Made by a program: the position numbers and the translations under genes. 64,000 nucleotides of DNA. Source: Owenia fusiformis (Eukaryota > Annelida > Polychaeta > Sabellida > Oweniidae). The notes under the pieces are model-generated. The model did no database searches. It had not been told where the DNA came from and worked only from the letters and a program-made list of their open reading frames with translations. Positions 14,801 to 26,429 of the stretch are shown here, one piece after another. The stretch spans positions 31,871,985 to 31,935,984 of the forward strand of contig CAIIXF020000004.1 of NCBI GenBank assembly GCA_903813345.2, in the 5' to 3' direction. Within the stretch, counting starts at the first letter, position 1. Every line of letters starts with the position of its first letter.

Positions 14801-17284
14801 GTAGAAACACTAGATGGATCCATTGTAGCTGCAGGGTCCATATTAGCCCACGTCGCATACTAGAATAAAAAACACACATTGTAGAAACACTAGACGGATC
14901 CATTGTAGCTGTAGGGTCCATATAAGCCCACGTCGCATACTAGAATAAAAAACACACATTGTAGAAACACTAGATTGATCCATTGTAGCTGTAGGGTCCA
15001 TATTAGCCCACTGTGAATATAAACCCATGCCGCATGCTAGAATCAAACAAACGCATTATAGAAACAATAGGTGGAGCCATTGTAGCTGTAGGGTACATAT
15101 AAGCCCACGCCGCATACTAGAATCAAAATCACGCATTGTAGAAACAACTGATTGGGCCATTGTAGCCGTAGGGTGCACATAAGCCCACCCGCATACTAGA
15201 ATCAAAATCAGGCATTGTAGGAACAACTGATTGGGCCATTGTAGCTGTAGGGTGCACATAAGCCCACCCGCATACTAGAATCAAAAACACGCATTGTACG
15301 AACAACTGATGGAGCCATTGTAGCTGTAAGGTGCTTATAAGTCCACGCCGCATTCTAGAATAAAAAAACGCATTGTAGGAACAACTGATGGAGCCATTGT
15401 AGCTGTTGGGTGCATATAAGCCCACGCCGCATGCTAGAATCAAAAACACGCATTGAAAGAACAACTGATGGAGCCATTGTAGCTGTAGGGTACATATAAG
15501 CCCACGCCACATGCTAGAATCAAAAACACGCATTGTAGGAACAACTGATAGAGCCATTGTAGCTGTAGGGTACATATAAGCCCACGCCACATGCTAGAAT
15601 CAAAAACACGCATTGTAGGAACAACTGATGGAGCCATTGTAGCTGTAGGGTGCATATAGGCCCACGCCGCATGCTAGAATCAAAAACACGCATTGTAGGA
15701 ACAACTGATGGAGCCATTGTAGCTGTAGGGTGCATAAAGGCCCACGCCGCATGCTAGAATCAAAAACACGCATTGTAGGAACAACTGATGGAGCCATTGT
15801 AGCTGTAGGGTGCATATAGGCCCACGCCGCATGCTAGAATCAAAAACACGCATTGTAGGAACAACTGATGGAGCCATTGTAGCTGTTGGGTGCATTAAAC
15901 CACGCCGCATGCTGGAATCACAAACACGCATTGTAGGAACAACTGATGGAGCCATTGTAGCTGTTGAGTTCATGAAAGTCCACGCCGCATGTTAGAATCA
16001 AAACACGCATTGTAGAAACAATAGATGGATCCAGTGTGGCTGCAGGGTGCATTTAAGTCCATGCCACATGCTGAAACCATGTAAAAACTCTGAAACATGC
16101 TGAAAACACATATTGTTAATACTCACCTCACGTTAAAAATAAGTGTGGGAAAAATATTCCCATGCGTTAATTTTATGTTTGATATTAATACATTTTAATA
16201 CTTCAAATTCAGCTATGTTTTAATCAAGTGCCAGCGCCCCGCTGATTGAGTATTTTGTTCAAAAGTGTATACATTTTTGACCAGAATACTCAATCGGTCG
16301 GTCGCCGGCCGATGAATCGGAGCAAATGTGACCCAGGCATTAGTCTACCCTATTATCCAAAGATGTAGCCAAGAAAACCACACACAGTAGTTCCACTGTC
16401 ACATTTGCTCCGATTTTCACTAAGGCGCCCGGGTGATTGAGTATTTTGTTCAAAATTGAATACAATATTGAACATAACACTCAATCGGCCGGGCGCCGGC
16501 CGATGGATCAGACCGAATGTGAACCTGGCGTAATATGCAAGTAGACTGAGCCCAACTGTGTACATTTTAACTCTTGGTTTTCTGTACAGTTAGGCGTTAA
16601 TAGGTCAGCAGTTTAGCACATTTTAGAAAATGTTGTCCCCAAAGTTTCTCACTGGATTCATGCAGAGCAAGGTCTTAGGCTTATTTTGAGCTCCAGGTTC
16701 TCTGTCCGAAGCCCGGCAATGAATGCGAAACATGATGCAATCTCATGCGTCGCCTCTTCATTACTAAAATTAGACGTTCCCATTCCACACAGTGAAGAAA
16801 TTAAAAATAGATTAAAAGTACTGTTTCTATATACATTTTGTTCCACTGAAGATATAATACAAGCACACATAATTTTGTAATTTTCTATAATCGAGGGTAA
16901 TAGGCAAAATTATAATTTAATGCACTAATATAAGAAGTAATTAAGTATCAACTCACGTTCCCTGACGTAATAATGGTCTGCATCATCCATATGGGATTTT
17001 TCACCTATAACCCATTCAAGCAAATCACATATGAACGTCGTTTCGGTCATTTGCTTTACGTTTGTATGTCCGCATCGCTTTGTATTTAGACAGGCAATGA
17101 CACATTCCGAGTGCGAACTTCTTTCGAGATTTCCCAGGTGACCTAAATTGTTATCGGATATAAAGACGGTCTTCTTTTCTCTGATGAAGGTCTTTCCATT
17201 GAAGGTCGTACTTCCCGTTAAGACAAAAAGTGCAAATGTAAGTAGTATCTTGTACGCCTTTATCAAATCACGTACCATCGCCAT
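11836..17284 (-). CDS. Gene A: secreted PAN/Apple plus C-type lectin-domain protein
   Basis: Three minus-strand exons: 16957-17284 (328 bp), 13876-14058 (183 bp) and 11836-12059 (224 bp) give 735 bp, 244 residues, with phase 1 at both junctions. Exon 1: hydrophobic signal (KILLTFALFVL), then PAN/Apple motif SECVIACLNTKRCGHTNV and FICDLLEW; the first cysteine of the paralogues (ECTTF) is Ser here. Exon 2: first half of a long-form CTLD, with paired cysteines CEIG/YCF, then LSWWDAELKCQEHGAYLAAI. Exon 3: second half, IGLRRDEDTGIYHW, ESCVML, YNWADWYC, GFICEH, stop. The calcium/sugar loop has NPG instead of EPN or QPD, with cis-Pro and the later Glu kept; WND is WAD. Carbohydrate binding is therefore uncertain. 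Likely an extracellular recognition protein; immune role is inference. Introns are about 2.9 and 1.8 kb; the first holds the decoy-acceptor array 14059-16079. Confidence 0.88.
12130..12270 (+). repeat. LINE C-terminal fragment in intron 2 of gene A
   Basis: A broken copy of the better-preserved fragment at 59560-59740, recognisable from TTTGAAATCGATAGCGGCC and AATGTCCAGCTTTTTCCG. See that entry for the reading frame. Shared by both blocks, so inserted before the duplication. Confidence 0.5.
12271..13875. other. Intron 2 of gene A
   Basis: Aligns with 59741-61368 of the second block with small indels. No exon or mobile element beyond the LINE fragment is recognised. Confidence 0.55.
14059..16079 (-). 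repeat. 80-bp tandem array of decoy 3' splice sites, intron 1 of gene A
   Basis: About 25 copies of an 80-bp unit. On the minus strand each unit is a T-rich tract ending ATTCTAG, then about 60 bp copied from the start of the CTLD exon 13876-14058 (CATGCGGCGTGGGC, then TACAGCTACAATGG). The unit nearest the gene merges with the true acceptor (TTTCAG at 14059-14064). Two subfamilies exist: gene-proximal units (to about 15030) carry GGATCC and CACTAGATGG; distal units carry AACTGATGGAGCC. In the phase set by exon 1, proximal units reach an in-frame TAG within the copied part and distal ones a TGA before the next acceptor, so splicing into a unit would truncate the protein after the PAN domain. 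Confidence 0.93.
16229..16333. repeat. Palindromic GC-rich MITE, copy 1 (5'-degraded)
   Basis: Fold-back around TTTTGTTCAAA with ACTCAATCGGTCGG and CGGAGCAAATGTGACC at the right end; the left end is eroded. Family described at 18337-18452. Confidence 0.7.
16398..16525. repeat. Palindromic GC-rich MITE, copy 2
   Basis: Begins GTCACATTTGCTCCGATTTT, centre GAGTATTTTGTTCAAAATTG, right arm ACTCAATCGGCCGGGCGCC, ends GAATGTGAACC. Lies upstream of the array and downstream of exon 1 of gene A. Confidence 0.75.
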
Positions 17285-17370
17285 TATAATTCATACGCTA
17301 TAATTGAACAGTTGCTCACCATCTGGTCGTGCTCAAATTCCAATAATCAGCTATACCTGTTGTAAAACCC

Positions 17371-17378
17371 TTTATATA
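17371..17378 (-). promoter_or_regulatory. TATA-like box of gene A
   Basis: TATATAAA on the minus strand, 87 bases upstream of the ATG at 17284. It abuts the end of a CAGGGTGTC repeat at 17379, so the repeat end may have become part of the promoter. Confidence 0.4.
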
Positions 17379-17965
17379 CAGGGTGTCAAATAAGTCCCCC
17401 CCCCCCCCCTCTACAGCCAAAACCAAGATTTTTGGTACCAAGTGTAATATACCATTGGAAAGATCTTCCAAAGTTACGTTGATTGGCATATATCTGACAC
17501 ATGTCAATCAATCTCACAAATTTTCACAGTGTATCAATTGAGGAGACCATAGGCCTAGAAACATGGCAATTTGGCGTATTTGACAGGATTTTAAGAATCA
17601 GATATAAGAAAGGTCAAAGAACCAAAGGTTGATTAAACATGTATATGGCAATGAATTTAACCAATTTCTGGATAGGGTTAGATGTGTAGAAAATAGAGGT
17701 GCAAGGAAAGTGGTGAAAACCTTTTTGTAACAAGTGGAATGCGAAAAAGATTAACTTTTTGACGTATAACATATCCTTGTCATTTTGACGCAAAAAAAAC
17801 TGCTTAAAGGAGGGTACGTTAGCCATAAAGGACATCATAAAAATATAGGTAAATGTCATCCAAAATACTTGAAAGTTGGTGAGTTAACATAACTTTGGAT
17901 GATCTTTCCAATGGTATATTACACTAGGTACCATCTATTAAGGTTTTAGCTAGTATGAGAGGCTA
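17379..17965. repeat. Degraded fold-back element with CAGGGTGTC end
   Basis: Left end CAGGGTGTCAAATAAGTCC then a C-run. CCATTGGAAAGATCTTCCAAAGTTA (17452-17476) pairs with TAACTTTGGATGATCTTTCCAATGG (17891-17915). The right terminus is lost. Same general type as 19589-20232. Confidence 0.65.
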
Positions 17966-18336
17966 CAAAATAAAGTCATAAATCAAATACGTTGACTACG
18001 AAGGGCGTGATATCATGGCAAAGCACAAAACCAATCTTGTAACCATGACAACTTGTATAGGAGTATATCATAAATTGCTTTAAAATGATATATTACACTA
18101 TATATGTATGCCCTATATACTGTATATATTATCTCAGAGGTACCATATATGGCAATTTTCAAAATTTCTTCAGTATTTTAGTGCTTTTTGCCCAAGGATT
18201 GAATGAGTTAATTAAGCTTGGCATGTCTAACAAGTAGGATGAACGCTGGTCACTATTATAGGAGTTGATAACATTGCTCATTGTCATGAATACATGACGA
18301 ATATCGTACAAATCAGTCCAATTAGTCCAATACCTT

Positions 18337-18452
18337 GGTCACATTTGCTCCGATTTTCACTGAGGCGCCCGGCCGATTGAGTTTTTTGTTCAAAATTGAA
18401 CAAAGCACTCAATCGGTCGGGCGCCGACCGATGGATCGGGGCAAATGTGACC
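18337..18452. repeat. Palindromic GC-rich MITE, copy 3 (best preserved)
   Basis: 116 bp with TIRs GGTCACATTTGCTCCGAT and ATCGGGGCAAATGTGACC; inner arms GGCGCCCGGCCGATTGAGT and ACTCAATCGGTCGGGCGCC pair around TTTTTGTTCAAAATTGAACAA. Nearly the whole element folds into one hairpin. GC-rich against AT-rich surroundings. Confidence 0.85.
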
Positions 18453-18944
18453 TAGGCATAATGTACAAAATGTTACAGAATATGGAAGATATTGTACGTA
18501 TTGATCTAATTAAACACTGTACGAAAACGGTACTTGATCTTGTACAAATTTGTTTTTATTTAGAAATAAGTGGAGGGAAACCCCCAGAGATTAGGAGATG
18601 ACACATAATTTCGTCTGAGTAAGCAATATAAAAGAACAAGTTTGTTCGAACTTTCACCGCCTAGTTTCCAAATACCACACACTGATGTAATGTTTTAATT
18701 GATGTTAGCAAATTCCTTCATCTTGATGTGAAAAACGAGCTATGATGTTGGCTAATATGCCAGATATTAACTTAATATTGTTTGAAGTGTTCACAAAATT
18801 TTGAACCCACCATTAAATGACGTCATTTGTCTATCGGTCTAACCAAACAGCGACGCTGTAATCTCAATACACATTTATATTAGAGACGTATATGTCATCT
18901 CTGAACCCTTGGGTTTCCCTCTCTTATTTAAACATATAGAAAAG

Positions 18945-19560
18945 TGTTAAATAACACTTGGAATACAGACCAATAGGCCAGGATATAGCATGGGTTTTGG
19001 GAAGTTCAAGGGCCACTTGATAGACATAATGTTTCTGAAAGATGACTTCATTTAGCATCAATTCATATATGTCTGGGTCTTTTTAGTTTGTGGGCGAAGG
19101 ATTCTGAGCAGTTTTACCCCCCTAGAATAATATTTCAGGGGGGTACTATATTATCATTCTATAGAATCAGTTATGCATTAACTATAGCACTGATCTATAC
19201 ATATTATGTTGCTAGCACTGTAGTCAAGTGTTTAACAAAGTTATAGGGAGATATATTGATCGGTTTTGACAAAAAAACAATTTATAGTAATAAATAAGCA
19301 TATTTTCATTCGTTTTTTAGTCTCGCCAACTTTATTGTTGCAGCTTCAGAGAAATAATTGGCACCAATACTGCTTTAAGAAGTAATCTAAAATTATTTCC
19401 AATCTATGTGGGGAATTGTAATATAAAGAATGTAATGATACAATACTATTTGGAATTTTAAATATGGCTTTGTTGACCCCTACCCCTTAGAAATATGAGA
19501 AAGTGAAGGTGGCACAATTAGATCAGAAATTCTATAAAGAGTACTAATACTTCTCCAAGT
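18945..19560. repeat. Dispersed repeat, inverted relative to 26420-27120
   Basis: Stretches such as GCCAGGATATAGCATGGGTT, CAAGTGGCCCTTGAACTTCC (complement) and GACTACAGTGCTAGCAACAT (complement) recur in reverse orientation at 26870-27120, and the TCAACAAAGCCATATT part at 26430-26785. This suggests two copies of one larger old element. Confidence 0.7.
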
Positions 19561-19588
19561 AGCATTTTAAAAATGTATGTGTGATATA

Positions 19589-20232
19589 CAGGGTGTCCCG
19601 AAAGTATGGGCCCCCCCCCCTAGGCAGACATATACCAGTGTTGTCATAGTATGTGTTATATATCATTTGAAGGCTTATCCAAAGTTACATTGATTCGCCA
19701 AGTATCATGGTTCAACTCTCAAATGTGAAAAAATTACAGGCATTTGAAAATTTAGTGTTTGGTCAAAATTAAGTTCAATTTTACACCAAATCACTAGTCA
19801 ATGTATCCTCCCGGGCCATCTTAACAGCAGCAATTCTTTTCGGGTCGGATGGATATTGAGTTAGAAAAAGAGAACGGTGAGGGTAGAAACTCTAAGGAAA
19901 CTCTTCTAAAGTCCCTTAACAGGTTTTAAGAAGGTTATAAAATTCCACACCCCTATTTGAAGGGCTTTTAAGGTCATATCTGAAAATAATTGCTGCTGTT
20001 AACATGGCCAAGGGGGGACACATTGACTAGTAATGTGGTGTAAAATTGAACTTTATTTTAACAAAACACTAACTTTTAAAATGACTGTAACTTTTTCCCA
20101 TTCGGGAGTTGAACCATGATACTTGGCAAATCAATGTAACTTTGGATAAGCTTTAATATGATATATAACACATACTATGAGGACACTGGCATATGTCTGC
20201 CTAGGGGGGGCCCATACTTTCGGGACACCCTG
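19589..20232. mobile_element. 644-bp fold-back element, CAGGGTGTCCCGAAAGT termini, TA target
   Basis: Terminal inverted repeats CAGGGTGTCCCGAAAGTATG and CATACTTTCGGGACACCCTG are flanked by TA on both sides (19587-19588, 20233-20234). Almost the whole element folds back: AAAGTTACATTGATTCGCCA pairs with TGGCAAATCAATGTAACTTT, and TAACAGCAGCAATT with AATTGCTGCTGTTAA. C-rich runs follow each terminus. No open frame. The TA target suggests a Tc1/mariner-type non-autonomous element (inference). Confidence 0.85.
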
Positions 20233-20489
20233 TATAGAGGTAATTTAATGGGAGGGATGGAATATGAATTTTATTCTGAGGGAAAATATGATATTGGCCA
20301 AGGAAAACAACATACTGACTGAGGGCAATAGCCCGAGTGTTAATATGATAGTTCTCGAGGCGAATAAAATAAATAAAATTCATATTCCACCAACACCATC
20401 AATAGCCTATTTATTAAATTGTTTTTTTTTTCTGAAACATAAAAATCAAGAGAAATCCCCGGGAATGGTTCTGATATAGGATCTGATAT

Positions 20490-23416
20490 GTGATTTAGGC
20501 TGATACAAGATCCACCAGGGGGTGGTGTTGCACTTCATATTTTAAAAGGCATTGACTTTAAACATAGGGATGACCTCAAATTAGATTATAAAGCATGTGA
20601 ATCACTATCTATTGAAATTCCTAGGAAAAATGAGAAAAATATGGTTATTACTATAATATATAGACCACCAAATACAGACATGGCATATTTTCTTGAAAGT
20701 TTTGAGAGCCTACTTTCTAAAATTGATAGGGAACATAAATTTTCTTTTATAATGGGTGATTTCAACATTGATTTACTTAAAACTGAAAGTGATGCACAAA
20801 CGTTGAATTTTCTTAATCTATTATACTCCCAATCTTATAACCCATTGATTTTTAAACCTACTAGAATAACAGAAAAAAGTGCTACGCTTATTGATAATAT
20901 CTTTTCTATTTCAAATAATGTAATCAAAAGTGGTCTTCTTTCATTTCCCATTTCTGACCACCATCCTATCTTTGCACTTACATCACACTATCAAAATGTT
21001 TGTGAAAACAAACAAATCACTTTTAGGAAATATTCATTGAGTGCAATTAATAATTTTAGTGATTCACTGAAAGATATAGATTGGACAGGTATAATTAATG
21101 AAAAGGTTGATGTAAATGTGGCTTATAATTTGTTCGCAGACAAAATTAGTAGAAAATATGATGAATATTTCCCTGTAAAAGTCAAAAATACAAAAATTCA
21201 CAAGAACTCAATTAAGCCTTGGCTCTCACATGGTATACTAACATCTGTGAAACAGAAAAATAAACTTTATCGAAATACTTTGAAACACCCAACGAAACAG
21301 AATCTAGCTGAATACAAAACTTTTCGAAACAAACTCCATAAATTAATCCGCAAAGCAGAAAGGAAATATTTTTGTGATAGATTTACTGAAACAAGCAATA
21401 ATATCAAGAATACTTGGTCAGTTATAAATGACTTACTTCACCGCAAAAATGTGATTCAGTTTTTCCAGATAAATTTTATGATGGAGATGATACTTTGACT
21501 GATAGAAAAGATATTGCTAATCATTTTAACAGATTTTTTTCTAATGTTGGACCTAAATTAGCATCAAAGATAAGTTCAAAAACGTTCCCTTTTACATTTA
21601 TGGAAATCAATGAATCTTCTTTAGAACTTACTCCTGTGAGTAAGGATGAAATCGAAAATTTAATGTCAGTTTTAAAAGATTGCTCACCAGGCCTAGATGA
21701 ATTCAAACCAATAGTAGTTAAACATGCAAGAAATAATTTACTTTTACCATTAGTTCATATAGCAAACTTGTCTATCCATACAGGGGTTTTTCCCACTAAG
21801 TTGAAAACAGCCAAAGTTATCCCACTTTTTAAAAAAGGAAATACTTCAAAATTTTCAAACTATAGACCTATATCTCTACTTAGTGTCTTTTCTAAACTCT
21901 TAGAACAGATCATGAAAAATAGATTAATAACATTTATTGAAACATACAAACTTTTATTCAAAAATCAGTTTGGTTTTAGAAAACATTATTCAACTTATAT
22001 GGCAATCCTCTCCTTCTTGGAAGAAGTGAGGATATCTCTAGATAAAGCTCAACTCATGCTATTGGAATATTTTTAGATTTATCGAAAGCCTTCGATACAG
22101 TAAATCATGAAATTCTTCTAAAAAAACTTGAAAATTTTGGAATTCGCAATGTCGCAAAAAATTGGTTTGAAAGCTATTTATCTGATAGGAAAATCATTAC
22201 TTCTTTTAACAACACTCTATCTGAAGAAAATATTATCACTTGTGGTGTACCTCAAGGGTCTGTTTTAGGCCCCATCTTATTCATTCTCTATATTAATGAT
22301 TTACATAAGGTTTCAAATATTCTTAAATTTACTATTTTCGCAGATGATACAAATATCTTATGTTCAAACAAAGACCTTCATGATCTATATAGAAATGTAA
22401 ATCTAGAAATGGAAAAGACATTAGAATGGTTCAAATCAAATAAACTTTCTTTGAATATAGACAAGACAAATTATATGCTATTTACAAGATAAAAGTTAAA
22501 TATTGATGAAAATCAAGATTTTAATATAAAAATAGGGGGTAATATTCTTGAAAGAGTAATGCATACAAATTTTCTGGGAGTAACAATTGATTGTAAAGTA
22601 AAATGGAATGAGCACATAAATAAAGTTATACATAAAATATCTAAAATTATTGGTATTCTGGGAAAGATTAAATATAAATTGAATACAAAAACCATGATTA
22701 CCATTTATAATTCACTTATATTATCACAATTGAACTATTGCAACATCATATGGGGTAATGCATGTAAAACCTTTTTGAATTAATTGCTTTTGTTAAAAAC
22801 GTGCAGTGAGAATAATCACAAATTCTGACTTTTTAGCACATAGCTCACCTCTTTTTAAACAACTCAATTTTCTAGATATTTTTGACATACATAAGCTTGA
22901 AGTTGCAAAATTTCTTTATCAATACACAACAAAACCTGATGGCTTTCCTTTTGACATATTTGAAAATTATTTTACTCCAAATTTGATATTTCATGAACAT
23001 GAGACAAGATTCCAAAATTGCCTTCACATGAAAAAATTTAGAACAATTATAGGTCAAAACTCAATAAAATATTCAGGTGCTCAGCTTTGGAATAATCTGC
23101 CAACTTCTTTGAAAACATTACCTTCCATTAACTGTTTTAAAAAGAATTTTAAAATTCATATGACATCAACCTACCGGTATTCTGAACTGAATTACTGACA
23201 AACATATATGTAGATTTTATATATTGTTATCAATTTTATTCTCATTTAACTGAGTAAATATTTTTAAATTGTTCTTTTTTCTCATTTCCATTTGACTCAT
23301 GTTAATATTTAAATGTTTTCACGCTGATACACTTATTAAAAGTGTCAAGTGTTATTATCTATTTGATTTTAATTTTAGAGAATAAATATTTTTAATCAAA
23401 AAAACAAAAAAACATG
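20490..23416 (+). mobile_element. 5'-truncated CR1/L2-type LINE with 11-bp target duplication
   Basis: The element is flanked by perfect copies of GGATCTGATAT (20479-20489 and 23417-23427). It starts inside the endonuclease domain and ends in an A-rich tail (AATCAAAAAAACAAAAAAAC). The domain order endonuclease, reverse transcriptase, C-terminal tail is that of CR1/L2-like non-LTR elements; clade assignment is from motif style only. Absence of the element's 5' end is the usual result of incomplete target-primed reverse transcription. Confidence 0.92.
20515..23198 (+). pseudogene. LINE endonuclease/reverse transcriptase, several frame breaks
   Basis: Endonuclease motifs: GGGVALHI near 20519, IIYRPPN near 20653, MGDFNID near 20751, SDHHPIF near 20956. 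Reverse transcriptase: YRPISLL near 21862, NQFGFRK near 21962, LDLSKAFDTVNHE near 22077, CGVPQGSVLGPILF near 22241, FADDTNIL near 22338. C-terminal LINE tail: LWNNLPTSLKTLPS near 23085. Breaks: a frameshift near 21455, another near 22050 just before the first catalytic Asp region, a stop at 22489-22491, and a frameshift near 22770. It cannot make a working protein as it stands. Confidence 0.92.
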
Positions 23417-23427
23417 GGATCTGATAT

Positions 23428-24922
23428 ATAGGAATAATAGGAATCTAGCTATAATATGGGATCTTTTGAATATCAGTTCTATTCCCTGTTTATTTCCCAG
23501 TACAGGGAAAACATGCTATTTTGGAATTATGTTATAATTTTGTAATGATCAACTGTTTTTTGTGGATGCCTTTGTGCCTTTTTCTGGATGCCTTTGTTAG
23601 TCTAAAGGGTCATTTCTTCGTGTGAAATTCTTGTTTTTATATTTTTCTTTTTCTAAAATTTTATCAAGAATTTCTCTTTATAAGTCAAGGTCTTACGATT
23701 CTTATTCAGATGCATCATTCTGCATTTGTATGCTCATTATTTCATTTAATATATCCTTAAAAGTACAATAATTTACATCCCAATGATGCCTTGAAGCATG
23801 AGCTCTGTCTAGTCCAGCATAGCTTACCCAGGCAGGCACATGTGCATTTTATCAGCTAAGGGATTCCTTCCAGGGGGAACAGGTAATTGCTATTGAGTCT
23901 ATGCTGTCAATCTTAAAACTAAATATAGTTTAATAGGGAGTAGCCATATCAGCATCTTCCATACCCCCCCCCCCCCCTATAATCATTCAATAGGGACAAT
24001 TGACGTTACATACTTATTCACATAGCACTCCTAAATGCACTGTTTACCACTGAAGGAATCCTACAGTTGATTAAATTCACATGTGACTCTAAACTACACC
24101 TTTACCCATGAAAGAATTCTCACTCGGGAAGTTCAGCTGCATCTTTGAGGATGCGTTGTAGAGCTGTAAGCTGTTTGTGCTTCCGAGGAAAATTCTTATA
24201 TGATTTTGATGAAGGGATTATATATTTTATTTGTTTACCCCCCTGTCCCACTCCGTTCATGAGTATATACTCACTTACTCCAAAAGTAGTTCATAAAGCA
24301 AGCCATGGCAAGATTCTACAGTTGATACATTTCACCCGTTTCTCTGAGGGTTAAGAAACTGTATAATGTTTGTGGTTTGTGCTCCCAAGGAGAATTTTAA
24401 TCTACAGTTGTACCTTAACCTCCCCTCACCCCATCCATTAACAAAGGAGGAAAATTCTTATATGACTTATCCCTCCCCAATTCATCGATAGAGGATGGCT
24501 GATGGTCATGATGGCTGATGGTGCTCCCAAAGAGAATTTTAATCTACCTTAACCTCCCCCTCACCTCATTCATTAACAAAAGGAGATGTTAAGTGACTCC
24601 ACCTGCCATTTGCTACAGATGTCGACCATTGACTGCCAACTGCCAACCCTCTAACACCATCCACAAAATACTATAACAAAAGGAGATAGACAGCAGTCAC
24701 TTATTCCAAAAGTATTTCTAATAACATAGCCATAAAGAGATTCTACAGTAGATAAAGTTCACATATACATACTAATGTACCTCTGAGGGTGGTGTGTGGA
24801 ACTGTTTACAGTTTGTGCTTCAAAGGGAAATCGTAATATGACTTATCATGCTTATATATACTACCTCAGAGGGTCATGTTTGGAACTGTAAACAGTTTTT
24901 GCTCCAAAGAAAATGGATAGGT
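23428..24922. repeat. Non-genic, degenerate tandem units
   Basis: From about 24050, loosely repeated blocks of roughly 270-300 bp share GATTCTACAGT.GATA, TTCACATGTAC, CTCTGAGGGT, AACTGT.TA..GTTTGTGCT and AGAATTTTAATCTAC. Similar blocks resume after 25616 to about 26160. No coding region recognised; a long C-run is at 23965-23977. Confidence 0.5.
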
Positions 24923-25615
24923 ATCGATATGGTGAACTGAATTGAACAATGTTTTTCTCTTAAACCAATTATTGAAAACATTCTGTAAAAAACACGGTCC
25001 TTTATGTAATTTTGACCGATTGGCAACAATTTAATGCAAAAATATATATATTTTATATAACTGTTTTTGTTAACATTTTTTGTTTTTTAAGTGCAATTGT
25101 TTTTTGTTCCTTTCTACCAATTCTTGAGAATAAAATGAAATGTCTCTCCGAACCTTGTTGGAACAAAATAGCATATACAACATTTTCTTAGACATCTCAA
25201 TGTTATAGTTATGCAAAGGAAATTTTGGTTGATTTACAATAAGTATGCAAAAACTTTTACAAAACCCCCCAAAATAGATAAAAATTAAGTTCAACCTTTA
25301 ATTTCATTAACAAGATACCATAATATCAACCAAACCTTCCTTTGTACGATTACAATATTGAGAGACCACACGTTGTGTTTATGTTGTTTTGTTCCAATGA
25401 GGTTCGTATAGATGTTTCATTTCATTCCGAACATATGATACCAAGAACAAAAGAAGTGTCCCATGTGTTATGTAAAACAATATAAAGAAAAGTATATAAA
25501 TATATTTCAAAATGATACAAAAGATAACCATTAAATTGACGATGTGTAAAATTTTCAGAATGTTTTGATGACTGATTTAAGAGAAACGTGTATTCAAAAA
25601 GTTCACCATATCGAT
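24923..25615. mobile_element. Fold-back element with ATCGATATGGTGAACT ends
   Basis: Ends ATCGATATGGTGAACT and AGTTCACCATATCGAT are perfect inverted repeats. Inward pairing continues (TTTTTCTCTTAAACCA with TGATTTAAGAGAAACG; GTTGGAACAAAATAGCATA with TGTTTTGTTCCAA). About 690 bp, no open frame, inserted within the degenerate tandem region. Confidence 0.75.
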
Positions 25616-26429
25616 TCCACTCCTTTGAAGATGACTTAACCCCCTTCTACTCCACTTTATCCATGAGCAAAAGGAGAAGGACAGAAATGATTGTTCAGAA
25701 GTATTTATTATAATATTCCTTTTATATCTAAAAATGATTCTACAATAGATAAAGTTTGCATGTACCTCTGACTCTGAAGAAACTCCGAATGACTCCCTCC
25801 CCCCATTTCATTCAATTAATAAGGGAGAAGGACTGGACTTTTCTCATTTCTTCCAAAATTATTTCTTCAAATATCCCCTTTACCCATGTGCAGTTGAGCA
25901 TAATTCAAAGGTTTGCGTGAGACCCCCACATGGGAAGTGGTGGAGGTTTTGACAAAACAAAGATTGAGCTGTCAAACTCAAATCATGGGAGTAACCTATT
26001 GAGTCAACTTCCCCACCCTGGAAGCAATAATAGAGAGTCAAATATAGTGAAAATTCCTATTATTAACAATATACTTTTGAAAGTCTCTACTCTCAGGACT
26101 CTTTGAATGGTGCATAATATTTGAGAATGTATAATGTTCATGTTCACTAGGAAAATTCTAATTATGTCAAACTTTACATCATGCCATCTATATTAATAGG
26201 CATTCTTAGCATGTACATTATTTTCTTTCGGCCCATATCTTTCAGCCCATAAATTCCCATCCTCTAGGTCTATATATAAACATTGAAACAGGCTTTTGAC
26301 CCAAGAAATTTGTGTTTTATGACATTTGAGAAACATATTCTTGAAGAAAATAATATACAAGGCAGGACATAAGTAGTCATCATAGAATTTCTGATCCAAT
26401 TGTGCCACCTCCGCGTTCTTGTATTTCTA

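Larger units (their letters stand above)
8650..16079. repeat. Segmental duplication, block 1
   Basis: Colinear with about 56480-64000. Matching landmarks are PAN exon 8920-9247 with 56747-57074, CTLD terminal exon 11836-12059 with 59253-59476, CTLD first-half exon 13876-14058 with 61369-61551, and an 80-bp array beyond. Introns and intergenic sequence are alignable throughout, including the hairpin at 10718-10826 and the LINE fragment near 12150. Block 1 has a TRIM (11267-11724) and a 210-bp hairpin (9994-10203) absent from block 2; block 2 has a 424-bp TTAA insertion absent here. Confidence 0.9.

Noticed and set aside
15129-15590. Open frames up to 153 codons within the 80-bp array
   Set aside because: The 80-bp period rotates the frame, so long frames arise by chance. 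They ignore the acceptors and have no proper start.
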